Numbered from the stretch's first letter, positions 1 to 6,592 are shown. The stretch: DNA of 11,660 nucleotides from Bacteroidota bacterium (GCA_018224415.1 JAGTUZ010000273.1:1-11660), one strand, 5' to 3'. Numbers and translations: made by a program. Notes: generated by a model from the letters alone, not told the origin.

Positions 1-1431
1 CTGTCTGTATTTTCGGGACCTCGACTGTCTCTGGAACCTGGACCATCGCTGGTACCTGGACCATGGCTAGAGCCTGGACCATCGCTGGTACCTGGACCAT
101 GGCTAGAGCCTGGACCATGGCTGGAACCTGGACCATCGCTGGTACCTGGACCATGGCTGGGGCCTGGAGGGCCCGTGATGCTGGCGGACAGTCTCGAGCA
201 CGCCGGACTGGCGGAAGCGCTCGGAAGGATTTTCTCGCAGGAGAAAATCGCAACCATTCTATCAAAACTCCCGCCGAAGTGCAAAATCTTCGGTTATGAT
301 ATCGGAGATTATTCCGACGACGACGGCATGGACGTTGCCCTCTCCCTGATGCGCGACGGGGCACCACGCCGCACGTTGGAGGTACTGTTCTTTCTCAACG
401 AGGGAGCGGGCTTCCGGCTGCTGCGTTCGCTCGAGCGGCGCTACATTCTCGAACCCATCGAAGTGGGCTTTTCCATTGATCAGGGCGTCTGTTACGTGAC
501 TGAAAAAACAGGAGAATTCGCCTGGCGCATCACCGGATACTCTGCTGCGGGCGGGACGTTCCGTCGCAGTTCGGAGTGGACCACCGACCGCATGTTTGTC
601 GGCAAGCGGACAACCAATGTCGGCTACGAGCGCTCCTACTCCTACGAATCCCTGCTTGCGGAGGAGCATTATTATGGTGCGAACAGTGGGAAGACCTTCA
701 TCCGCCAAAAGTATTATGATCTCCCCGTGTACCCGACGGAACTCAGTCTGCCTGACGAAATGACGGACACGATCGGCGATTCCACGGCACTGATGATCAC
801 GCGGGGAGGAAGCAGCTGGCACGGACCGGACGACTGCAGCCTCTTCGTCCGTGCGCGCTACGATACGGGCAGCGTGCTGCTGCGCGTGCGTGTGCACGAC
901 GACCGGCTGCTTTATCATGCGGCGGCGGATTCTGCCGATCATCTTGATCTCGATTTCGATTTGAGCGGAAGAAACCGCATTCGCCCGGACGGCACGCTGC
1001 AGCGATACGCTGACGACACACAATTCGGTATCCGCCTGTTCATGGGCGACGGAGGGACGCGGACACCTGTCGTGACGATTCGTGAGGGAGCCCTGGCAGA
1101 ACGGTACGGTCATGAGATTACTGTCACGCATGTCCAGGTAAAAGGGGAGTACCAGACCTATGAGTTCATCGTCCGCCTGCCGCTTCCGATGTTCACGAGC
1201 GGTGGCGGCCTGCGGTCGGCCGGTTTCGCCTGCAGCTATCACGACGTCGACCATCCGCAGAATCTGCGCTGGGTTTCCGTTGTGTCGACGGCGCGGGAAT
1301 ACCGCGAGAACCAGCCCCAGACCTACGGTCGCCTGCACTTCGCCGAGCACCCGGCCGGTGACAGCGAATGGGAAAACCTGCGCGTGACTCGCCTCTCCGA
1401 ACGGCTGCGGCGCGCGGCCCTCATCCCGTAG
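1..1431 (+). CDS. Uncharacterised protein with Pro-Gly-Pro repeats and a CBM9-like C-terminal domain (5' end outside window)
   Basis: I do not recognise this as a named family. The frame is open from the first base of the window to the TAG at 1431, giving 476 residues with no start needed. Residues about 13-57 are hexapeptide repeats of the form PGP-S/W-L-V/E/G. They are followed by a globular part with an Asp-rich, FG-GAP-like segment (YDIGDYSDDDGMD, about residues 99-111). The C-terminal part, about residues 270-450, has alternating hydrophobic strands and an ending (W-V-S-V ... Y-G-R-L-H-F) resembling family 9 carbohydrate-binding (CBM9/DOMON-like) domains; that similarity is from memory of the fold's pattern. 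Start choice is uncertain. A good Shine-Dalgarno (GGAGGG, 166-171) sits 6 nt before ATG 178, so a shorter 417-residue protein starting at 178 (or GTG 175) is possible. Third-position synonymous changes between repeat units (CTA GAG versus CTG GAA) mildly favour the repeats being translated. Secreted or surface role: inference only. Confidence 0.75.
   Translation: MSVFSGPRLSLEPGPSLVPGPWLEPGPSLVPGPWLEPGPWLEPGPSLVPGPWLGPGGPVMLADSLEHAGLAEALGRIFSQEKIATILSKLPPKCKIFGYDIGDYSDDDGMDVALSLMRDGAPRRTLEVLFFLNEGAGFRLLRSLERRYILEPIEVGFSIDQGVCYVTEKTGEFAWRITGYSAAGGTFRRSSEWTTDRMFVGKRTTNVGYERSYSYESLLAEEHYYGANSGKTFIRQKYYDLPVYPTELSLPDEMTDTIGDSTALMITRGGSSWHGPDDCSLFVRARYDTGSVLLRVRVHDDRLLYHAAADSADHLDLDFDLSGRNRIRPDGTLQRYADDTQFGIRLFMGDGGTRTPVVTIREGALAERYGHEITVTHVQVKGEYQTYEFIVRLPLPMFTSGGGLRSAGFACSYHDVDHPQNLRWVSVVSTAREYRENQPQTYGRLHFAEHPAGDSEWENLRVTRLSERLRRAALIP
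36..170 (+). repeat. 18-bp tandem repeat, about 7.5 units
   Basis: Seven full units start at 36, 54, 72, 90, 108, 126 and 144, with a partial eighth at 162-170 and a decayed unit at 18-35. Two unit types alternate: acctggaccatcgctggt and acctggaccatggctaga, with a few further variants. The period is a multiple of three, so length changes keep the frame. In the frame of the downstream gene it encodes PGPSLV/PGPWLE hexapeptides. There are no unique spacers, so it is not CRISPR. Minisatellites like this usually vary in copy number between strains. Confidence 0.93.
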
Positions 1432-1463
1432 CCGCGTTGTGCCCGACCATCTTTCGCGTCCCG

Positions 1464-1490
1464 TTTCCTGCCTTGCAAGAGGCAGGGAAA
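1464..1490 (+). other. Imperfect hairpin overlapping the secA-region promoter
   Basis: TTTCCTGCC (1464-1472) pairs with GGCAGG-g-AAA (1481-1490) with one bulged G, leaving an 8-nt loop (1473-1480). It lies 33 bases after the stop of the upstream gene and could act as a weak terminator, but its T-run (1500-1504) begins about 10 nt beyond the stem, which is poor for an intrinsic terminator. The TTG of the promoter is the first three bases of the loop, so the dyad could equally be a protein-binding site. Confidence 0.4.
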
Positions 1491-1503
1491 TCGTGTAACT
1501 TTT
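1473..1503 (+). promoter_or_regulatory. Bacteroidota-type promoter for the secA leader ORF and secA
   Basis: TTG at 1473-1475, a 20-nt spacer, then TAACTTTT at 1496-1503. The known Bacteroidetes housekeeping sigma consensus is TTTG-N19-21-TAnnTTTG; here the -7 box differs only in its last base. Transcription would begin near 1510, about 20 nt before the ATG of the small ORF at 1532. The same TTG-N20-TA geometry recurs before exbB and before the biotin carboxylase gene, which strengthens the call. Confidence 0.6.
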
Positions 1504-1531
1504 TGTTTCGTATCAATCACACATTCTGGCG

Positions 1532-1846
1532 ATGACCGGTTTCGTATTCACGTTTTCCCTGTTCTGCACGGCACTGCTTCAAAGTGATGCAGCCATGCTG
1601 GCCCATGTCGAGCTTGTGCCCGTGCGGCAGATCATCGACGCCGTGCTCCCCGATGCCCGTCCTCGTCCCATGTTCGCCGGCGGCCACACCGTCGTGCCCC
1701 CGCTTTCGCGTACACCCTCCCCGACAGCCCTGGCGGTGCTCCCTTCCACGCGCCGCATCGATGGAATCACCGGAGCGGCACCCATGCCGCTGCGCTTCCT
1801 GCATGCGCGACAGATACGCGCGCCGGCGGTCCGCTCGACGCACTGA
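1532..1846 (+). CDS. Putative secretion-monitor leader peptide upstream of secA (SecM-like arrangement)
   Basis: 104 codons lying between the promoter at 1473-1503 and secA, ending 50 bases before the secA start. The N-terminus MTGFVFTFSLFCTALL is hydrophobic and signal-sequence-like, although it lacks the usual Lys/Arg before the core. The body is Pro/Arg-rich and low in complexity, and the C-terminus is RQIRAPAVRSTH-stop. E. coli SecM, the leader gene of secA, ends GIRAGPQRLT; the actinobacterial and alphaproteobacterial arrest peptides ApdA, ApdP and ApcA use R-A-P-P or R-A-P-G. Shared features are therefore the position before secA, the export-type N-terminus, the Arg-Ala-(Gly)-Pro element within ten residues of the stop, and small size. 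Codon third positions are about three-quarters G/C (77 of 104 by hand count), like the neighbouring genes. No clear Shine-Dalgarno is visible (tctggcg before ATG). The proposed role, stalling when export is slow and thereby raising secA translation, is inference. A chance ORF in GC-rich DNA is the main alternative. Confidence 0.5.
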   Translation: MTGFVFTFSLFCTALLQSDAAMLAHVELVPVRQIIDAVLPDARPRPMFAGGHTVVPPLSRTPSPTALAVLPSTRRIDGITGAAPMPLRFLHARQIRAPAVRSTH

Positions 1847-1861
1847 CACGTCGAACCGGAC
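1829..1861 (+). promoter_or_regulatory. Two-part hairpin spanning the stop codon of the secA leader ORF
   Basis: GTCCG (1829-1833) pairs with CGGAC (1857-1861) and CGACG (1836-1840) with CGTCG (1849-1853), separated by a 2x3 internal loop and closed by the 8-nt loop cactgaca, which contains most of the leader ORF's TGA stop. A ribosome halted on the last codons would sit on the 5' arm and melt it. The hairpin ends about 20 nt before the secA Shine-Dalgarno (AGGA, 1883-1886), so it does not itself hide that site; an alternative long-range pairing would be needed for direct control. Confidence 0.4.
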
Positions 1862-1896
1862 AATCCATCACCAACAGCACACAGGAACACCATCAC

Positions 1897-4800
1897 ATGA
1901 TGAACATATTCAGTCGTCTTTTCGGCGGCGGAAAGCACGAGCGTGACCTCAAGGAGGTCCTGCCGATCGTGGACAAGATCAACGAGTATTGCGAAACGCT
2001 GCAGCCCCTCACCGACGACGAACTCCGCGCCCGCACGCAGAGCTTTCGCGAACGGATCAAGGAGGAGACGCAGGAAATAGAGGACGAGATCGCACAGATC
2101 CAGCAGGAACTGCGCGAAGACCATGAGGGTCTCGACCGCGACGGACTGCACGACCGCATGAAAGATCTGCGTGACGAGATGAAGGAAACCATCGAGGAGG
2201 TGCTCGACGACATCCTCCCGGAGGCGTTTGCCGTGATCAAGGACACCTGCCGTCGTCTCGTGGGGCATGAATACATGGTTGTCGATAACAAGGTGACCTG
2301 GGATATGGTGCCCTTCGACGTGCAGCTCATCGGCGGATACGCAATCCACAAGGGGAATATCGCGGAGATGGCAACAGGCGAGGGCAAGACGCTTGTGGCC
2401 ACGCTGCCGGTCTTTCTCAACGCCCTGCCGGGGAAGGGTGTGCATCTCGTCACGGTCAACGACTATCTCGCCCGCCGCGACAGCGAATGGATGTCGCCGG
2501 TATACCAGTTCCACGGCCTGACGGTTGGCTGCATCCAGAATGACATGGGACCGCAGCAGCGACGGGATATCTACAATCGCGACATCACCTACGGCACCAA
2601 CAATGAATTCGGTTTCGACTACCTGCGCGACAACATGGTCATCGATCCGATCGAGATGGTGCAGCGCCAACACAATTACGCCATCGTCGATGAGGTCGAC
2701 TCCGTTCTGATCGACGAGGCCCGCACGCCTCTGATCATCAGCGGTCCCGTGGGCGACACCGACCACAAGTTCGATGAACTGAAACCTCGCGTCGAGCGTC
2801 TGGTGAACACGCAGAACGCCTTCGTTGCAAAAATCCTCGCCGAGGCCGAGCGCCTGATCAAGGATGGCAATCGCGATGAGGCGGGCGTCCTGATCTACCG
2901 TGCCCAGCGGGGTCTTCCGAAGAACAAGCGTCTCCTGAAAATCCTCAGCGACCCGGAAAACGAGACGCTGATGCATAAAACGGAGAACATCTACCGCGCC
3001 GACAACGCGCGGCGCATGCCCGAGGTCATCGACGAATTGTATTTTTCTCTCGACGAGAAAACGTATGTGGTCGATCTCACCGAGAAGGGTCGGGAATTCC
3101 TGGCCCCGTCCAAGGAGGATATCGATTTCTTTGTGCTTCCTGACATCGCTTCGGAACTGAGCGCGCTGGAAGGACAAGGCCTTGACGAGAAAGAGCTGCA
3201 GAAGGAAAAGGACAAGCTGCAGAAAATCTATGCCGAGCGCAGCGATCGCATCCATACGGTGCATCAGCTGCTGAAGGCCTGGTGCCTGTACGAGAAGGAC
3301 GTCGAGTACGTGGTGCAGGACGGCAAGATCATGATCGTCGATACGTTCACCGGTCGCATCCTGCCGGGACGCCGCTATTCCGAGGGTTTGCATCAGGCGC
3401 TCGAGGCCAAGGAAAATGTGAAGGTCGAAGGGGACACGCAGACGCTGGCCACCATCACCTTGCAGAACTATTTCCGCCAGTACAAGAAGCTCGCAGGCAT
3501 GACCGGCACCGCAGAGACGGAGGCAGGTGAATTCTTCGAGATCTACAAGCTGGACGTGATTGTCATTCCGACGAACCAGCCGATCACACGCGATGACCAG
3601 GAAGACCACATCTACAAGACGAAACGCGAAAAGTACAATGCGGTGATCGACTACATCGAGGAAAATCGCGAAAACCGCCAGCCCACGCTGGTCGGTACCA
3701 CCAACGTCGAAGTGTCGGAAACGCTTTCGCGCATGCTCAAACGCCGGGGCGTACCGCACAACGTGCTCAACGCGAAGCAGCATCGCCGCGAGGCGGAAAT
3801 CGTCGCCAACGCCGGTCTGCCCGGTGCGGTGACCATCGCAACCAACATGGCCGGACGCGGAACTGATATCAAGCTCGGCCCGGGAGTGAAGGATGCCGGC
3901 GGTCTCGTCATCATCGGTACGGAACGGCATGAGGCACGCCGCATTGACCGGCAGCTGCGCGGCCGCGCCGGCCGACAGGGCGACCCCGGCGTGACGCGAT
4001 TCTATCTCTCGCTTGAAGACGACCTGATGCGTCTTTTCAAGTCCGATCGCATCGCTTCCGTCATGACACGCCTCGGCGTGGAGGAAGGCGAAGTGATCAA
4101 ACACGCGATGATCACCAAGTCGGTCGAGCGCGCCCAGAAGAAGGTCGAGGAAAACAACTTCGGCATCCGCAAGCGTCTGCTCGAGTATGACAACGTCATG
4201 AACCAGCAGCGCACCGTCATTTACGCCCGCCGTAAGCAGGCGCTGATCGGCGAGAATCTCAAGGACGAAATCTATGAGATGCTTGACCAGTATGCCGAAG
4301 ACGTTTCCGCGCAGTACTGGCAGGCTGGCGACCTCGACGGACTGCGCGAGGAGATGCGTCGCAATCTCGTGATCGATCTCGATCTCGACCCCGAGCGCAT
4401 CAGCATTTCCGGTGCGCCGGAGCTGAAGGAGCAGATCGTCAACAACGCCATGGATTTCCTTCGCCGCAAGGAAGGTGATCTCGGACAGGAACTCATGCAG
4501 CAGCTGATGCGCATGGCCATCCTGCAGGTCATCGACATGCGTTGGAAGGAACACCTGCGCGAGATGGATGACCTGAAGGAAGGCATCCACATGCGTGCGT
4601 ACGGACAAAAGGATCCGGTAATCGAATACAAGCGCGAGGCCTTCGACATGTTTGTGCAGATGCTCGGCATGATCAACCGTGAGGTGCTCGGCATGGTGTT
4701 CCGGCTCTATCCTGTGCGCGAGGAATTGCCGCAGCGTCCCAAGGGACCCCGTGTTTCGGATATGGTGACCAGCCACCAGTCCTCGGAAGGCATGGGATTC

Positions 4801-4956
4801 CACGGTAACCAGCAGGCCATCCCCGGCGCGGAGGCGCCAGCGGAGGCCACGGCGGGGAAACAGCAGCCTATCCGCGTCGAGAAGGCGCCTGGCCGCAACG
4901 ATCCCTGTCCCTGCGGCAGCGGAAAGAAATACAAGCACTGCCACGGAGCGTCGTAA
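1897..4956 (+). CDS. secA: Preprotein translocase ATPase SecA
   Basis: SecA is the ATPase motor that pushes unfolded preproteins through SecYEG. The 1019-residue product carries all hallmarks: Walker A GEGKT (161-165), DEVD Walker B (265-268), the IDEARTPLIISG segment just after it, YKKLAGMTGTA, TIATNMAGRGTDI, and the RQLRGRAGRQG arginine-finger motif (685-695). It ends with a SEC-C zinc site (C1004, C1006, C1015, H1016) that binds SecB and/or ribosomes in other species. It is about 120 residues longer than E. coli SecA (901). The extra length is mainly a charged helical insertion near residues 57-105 and a longer variable stretch at about 285-381 between IISGP and YFSLDEKTY; NBD2 lacks about 30 residues after LGPG. 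These insertions are typical of the Bacteroidota/Chlorobi group. ATG 1897 is followed by another ATG at 1900; AGGA at 1883-1886 serves either. It may be translationally coupled to the small ORF at 1532-1846. Confidence 0.99.
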   Translation: MMNIFSRLFGGGKHERDLKEVLPIVDKINEYCETLQPLTDDELRARTQSFRERIKEETQEIEDEIAQIQQELREDHEGLDRDGLHDRMKDLRDEMKETIEEVLDDILPEAFAVIKDTCRRLVGHEYMVVDNKVTWDMVPFDVQLIGGYAIHKGNIAEMATGEGKTLVATLPVFLNALPGKGVHLVTVNDYLARRDSEWMSPVYQFHGLTVGCIQNDMGPQQRRDIYNRDITYGTNNEFGFDYLRDNMVIDPIEMVQRQHNYAIVDEVDSVLIDEARTPLIISGPVGDTDHKFDELKPRVERLVNTQNAFVAKILAEAERLIKDGNRDEAGVLIYRAQRGLPKNKRLLKILSDPENETLMHKTENIYRADNARRMPEVIDELYFSLDEKTYVVDLTEKGREFLAPSKEDIDFFVLPDIASELSALEGQGLDEKELQKEKDKLQKIYAERSDRIHTVHQLLKAWCLYEKDVEYVVQDGKIMIVDTFTGRILPGRRYSEGLHQALEAKENVKVEGDTQTLATITLQNYFRQYKKLAGMTGTAETEAGEFFEIYKLDVIVIPTNQPITRDDQEDHIYKTKREKYNAVIDYIEENRENRQPTLVGTTNVEVSETLSRMLKRRGVPHNVLNAKQHRREAEIVANAGLPGAVTIATNMAGRGTDIKLGPGVKDAGGLVIIGTERHEARRIDRQLRGRAGRQGDPGVTRFYLSLEDDLMRLFKSDRIASVMTRLGVEEGEVIKHAMITKSVERAQKKVEENNFGIRKRLLEYDNVMNQQRTVIYARRKQALIGENLKDEIYEMLDQYAEDVSAQYWQAGDLDGLREEMRRNLVIDLDLDPERISISGAPELKEQIVNNAMDFLRRKEGDLGQELMQQLMRMAILQVIDMRWKEHLREMDDLKEGIHMRAYGQKDPVIEYKREAFDMFVQMLGMINREVLGMVFRLYPVREELPQRPKGPRVSDMVTSHQSSEGMGFHGNQQAIPGAEAPAEATAGKQQPIRVEKAPGRNDPCPCGSGKKYKHCHGAS

Positions 4957-5007
4957 CCGGACTGTCGGCAGCTGCGGACGACAAATGTTCCCATTCGACG
5001 GAGGTGC

Positions 5008-5739
5008 GTGACGGCGGAAGAGAAACGACACACGGTCGCCTGTCCTTCCTGCGGTGCGGAGAATTTTGTTCTTCAACTGCGCTGCGAGACCTGTGGTGGG
5101 TACGTCCGGGACCGCGTTCCCGCGCTCAACCTGTTCGCGACGCTGTGGGGAATGCTCGAGTCACCGGGCGCCACCATATTACGTGTCAGCAAGAGCGAAC
5201 AGAAGAATTACACGCACCTGCTGTTCGCGTTCTGCGGACCACTGTTATTCGCTGCGGCACTGTTTGCCGCCCGCATTGGTGACACGACCATGCCGTTCGG
5301 CATCCTCGTGCTGGGCATCGCCGTCGGTGGTCCAGTGGCGGGACTTCTGCTGCTGCCGCTGTCGGCGTTCTGGCTCCGACTGCTGCTGCGCCTGATACAC
5401 GGCATCCGTCTGCGCTATCGCGACGCGGCTGCCTTCCTCGCGTGGAGCCTGACGCCGCTCATGTGGGCATCGGCACTGTTGCTTCCGTTGATGCTGGGTG
5501 TGTTCGGGATTCTGCTGTTCTCGACAAATCCGCCGCCCTGGGATGTGCTGCCGCTCCCGTTCTGGTCTCTTGGAACGTTGACCGTGCTGTCGCTTCCCTG
5601 GAGTATGCTGCTGCTCCCGCTCGGCTTTCGCGTGTATGGTCCGAGGTACGGTCAGCTGTTTGCTTCGCTGTTGTTGTTCTGGCTGCTGCCGGCCGCGGCA
5701 CTGGTGGCCGCGGCACTGCTTCTGCGGCACCTTGTCTGA
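5008..5739 (+). CDS. Zinc-ribbon, five-helix membrane protein (Yip1-like)
   Basis: The 243-residue product opens with a short cytosolic zinc ribbon, CPSC (C12, C15) and CETC (C26, C29). This is followed by the segment FATLWGMLESPGATI, typical of the approach to the membrane in bacterial Yip1-domain proteins. Five hydrophobic stretches follow at about 70-90, 96-117, 145-172, 186-206 and 217-239, the helix count of the Yip1 family. Its biochemical function is unknown. The start is GTG 5008, with GGAGG at 5000-5004 only 3 nt upstream, which is tight; no better in-frame start exists and a later one would lose the zinc ribbon. It begins 51 bases after the secA stop with no terminator between, so it is probably co-transcribed with secA; a link to protein export is only suggested by that position. 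The Yip1 assignment is by pattern and moderately sure; the zinc ribbon and membrane calls are firm. Confidence 0.85.
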   Translation: MTAEEKRHTVACPSCGAENFVLQLRCETCGGYVRDRVPALNLFATLWGMLESPGATILRVSKSEQKNYTHLLFAFCGPLLFAAALFAARIGDTTMPFGILVLGIAVGGPVAGLLLLPLSAFWLRLLLRLIHGIRLRYRDAAAFLAWSLTPLMWASALLLPLMLGVFGILLFSTNPPPWDVLPLPFWSLGTLTVLSLPWSMLLLPLGFRVYGPRYGQLFASLLLFWLLPAAALVAAALLLRHLV

Positions 5740-5742
5740 AGC

Positions 5743-5813
5743 GCAACATGCCGTCAGGCCGCAACATGCCGTCAGGCCGCAACATGCCGTCAGACCGCAA
5801 CATGCCGTCAGAC
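5743..5813 (+). repeat. 18-bp tandem repeat, four units, intergenic
   Basis: Units of gcaacatgccgtcaggcc start at 5743, 5761, 5779 and 5797. The first two are identical, the third has GACC in place of GGCC at its end, and the fourth diverges in its last two bases. The array starts three bases after the stop of the membrane-protein gene and ends about 47 bases before the nanE start. Each unit contains a small GCC-GTCA-GGC dyad. It shares the 18-bp period of the array at 36-170 but not its sequence. There are no spacers, so it is not CRISPR. Confidence 0.93.
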
Positions 5814-5860
5814 GAAGATGCGTCCTGCTTATTTGATATTCTTGCAATCCGGAGAATCGC

Positions 5861-6574
5861 ATGCCGTTCCCTGTCGAAATCCTCACGCGTCTCGCCCATG
5901 GCCTGATCGTGTCCTGCCACATTGATGAAGAAGACGAGGTGGGCGGAATCGACCTGCTCGTCTACTTCGCGAGGGCGGCCGAGCGCGGAGGCGCCGCGGG
6001 CCTGCGTGTGGAGGGCGTCGAACACGTCCGTCGACTGCGCCCCTTCACGCAATTGCCGATCATCGGCTTCGTGAAAGGGCAGTTCGAGGACGGTTCGCCG
6101 CTCATCACTCCGACCGAGGATGACGCGCGTGCCCTGCTTTCGGCGGGCGCCGATATCGTTGCGGTGGACGGCACCAAGCGCAAGCGTGCCGACGGGACGG
6201 ACGGTTTCCTGTTTTTCGAACACCTGCGCAAGCGTCTTACCGCACCGCTCTGGGCTGACGTGGCGACCTTTCGTGAGGGGGTCAGGGCGGCGGAAAGCGG
6301 GGCGGACGCCGTTGCAACGACACTGGCCGGGTACACCCCCGGCACGGCAGCGAAGGATTACCGTACTCCGGATTTCAACCTTATTCAAGAACTGTCCTCT
6401 GCGCTCACCATTCCGGTAATTGCCGAGGGACGCATCTGGGAACCCGATGCGGCTGCGAAAGCGCTGTCACTCGGCGCCCACGCAGTGGTGGTCGGCAGCG
6501 CAATCACCAGACCAAACGTCGTGACCGAGGTGTTTGTCAACGCGTTGAAGGCAGCAGCGGGGGATACCAGATAA
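5861..6574 (+). CDS. nanE: N-acetylmannosamine-6-phosphate 2-epimerase
   Basis: NanE interconverts ManNAc-6-phosphate and GlcNAc-6-phosphate in the cytosol, usually in sialic-acid catabolism. The 237-residue product is a complete TIM barrel of normal family length. It shows GLIVSC (14-19), GLRVEGV (47-53), PIIGFVK (66-72), ITPT (82-85), the TTLAGYTPGT segment (153-162), PVIAEGR (185-191) and VVVGSAITRP (209-218). K72, D133, E189 and R217 keep the relative spacing of K66, D126, E180 and R208, the active-site residues of the Clostridium perfringens enzyme. Departures from the common pattern are GLIVSCH where Q usually follows the Cys, DGTKRKR in place of DATxRPR, and VKGQF in place of VKR-Y. 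ATG 5861 has GGAG at 5851-5854 with ideal spacing. No other sialic-acid or amino-sugar gene is in the window, so the gene is an orphan here. Confidence 0.93.
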   Translation: MPFPVEILTRLAHGLIVSCHIDEEDEVGGIDLLVYFARAAERGGAAGLRVEGVEHVRRLRPFTQLPIIGFVKGQFEDGSPLITPTEDDARALLSAGADIVAVDGTKRKRADGTDGFLFFEHLRKRLTAPLWADVATFREGVRAAESGADAVATTLAGYTPGTAAKDYRTPDFNLIQELSSALTIPVIAEGRIWEPDAAAKALSLGAHAVVVGSAITRPNVVTEVFVNALKAAAGDTR

Positions 6575-6579
6575 TGTGT

Positions 6580-6592
6580 GTCCGCTCCGGAC
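6580..6592 (+). other. Small perfect hairpin after nanE
   Basis: GTCCG-ctc-CGGAC, a 5-bp stem with a 3-nt loop, six bases after the nanE stop. There is no adjacent T-run (the first Ts are at about 6607-6615), so it is at best a weak or factor-assisted terminator or an RNA 3'-end stabiliser. Confidence 0.3.

Noticed and set aside
36..170. CRISPR array
   Set aside because: Units are directly adjacent with no unique spacers and no cas genes; it is a tandem repeat. The same applies to 5743-5813.
63..299. Frame-3 reading of the first repeat (MARAWT/MAGTWT units)
   Set aside because: The open frame only reflects the period being a multiple of three. It runs out shortly after the repeat, and the downstream gene is in frame 1.
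262..1350. 362-codon open frame on the minus strand
   Set aside because: Shadow of the first gene. Its product is rich in His/Arg/Gln without domain pattern, and the + strand reading has clear protein character.
1584..1946. 120-codon + strand ORF overlapping the secA start
   Set aside because: It overlaps the real secA start in another frame, has no ribosome site, and its product has no recognisable pattern. The ORF at 1532-1846 fits the region better.
4951..4975. Terminator after secA
   Set aside because: GTCGT/ACGAC and CCG/CGG arms are short and interrupted, and no T-run follows.
1579..5076. 1165-codon open frame on the minus strand opposite secA
   Set aside because: It mirrors secA almost exactly. 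Long antisense frames are expected opposite GC-rich genes with strong third-position bias, and the translation shows no recognisable domain.
5837..5844. TATTCTTG as a -7 box for nanE
   Set aside because: One mismatch to TAnnTTTG, but there is no TTG 20 nt upstream and transcription would begin practically at the ribosome site.
5748..5906. Small ORF of RNMPSG units running into nanE
   Set aside because: No ribosome site, it overlaps the nanE start in another frame, and its openness follows from the 18-bp period.
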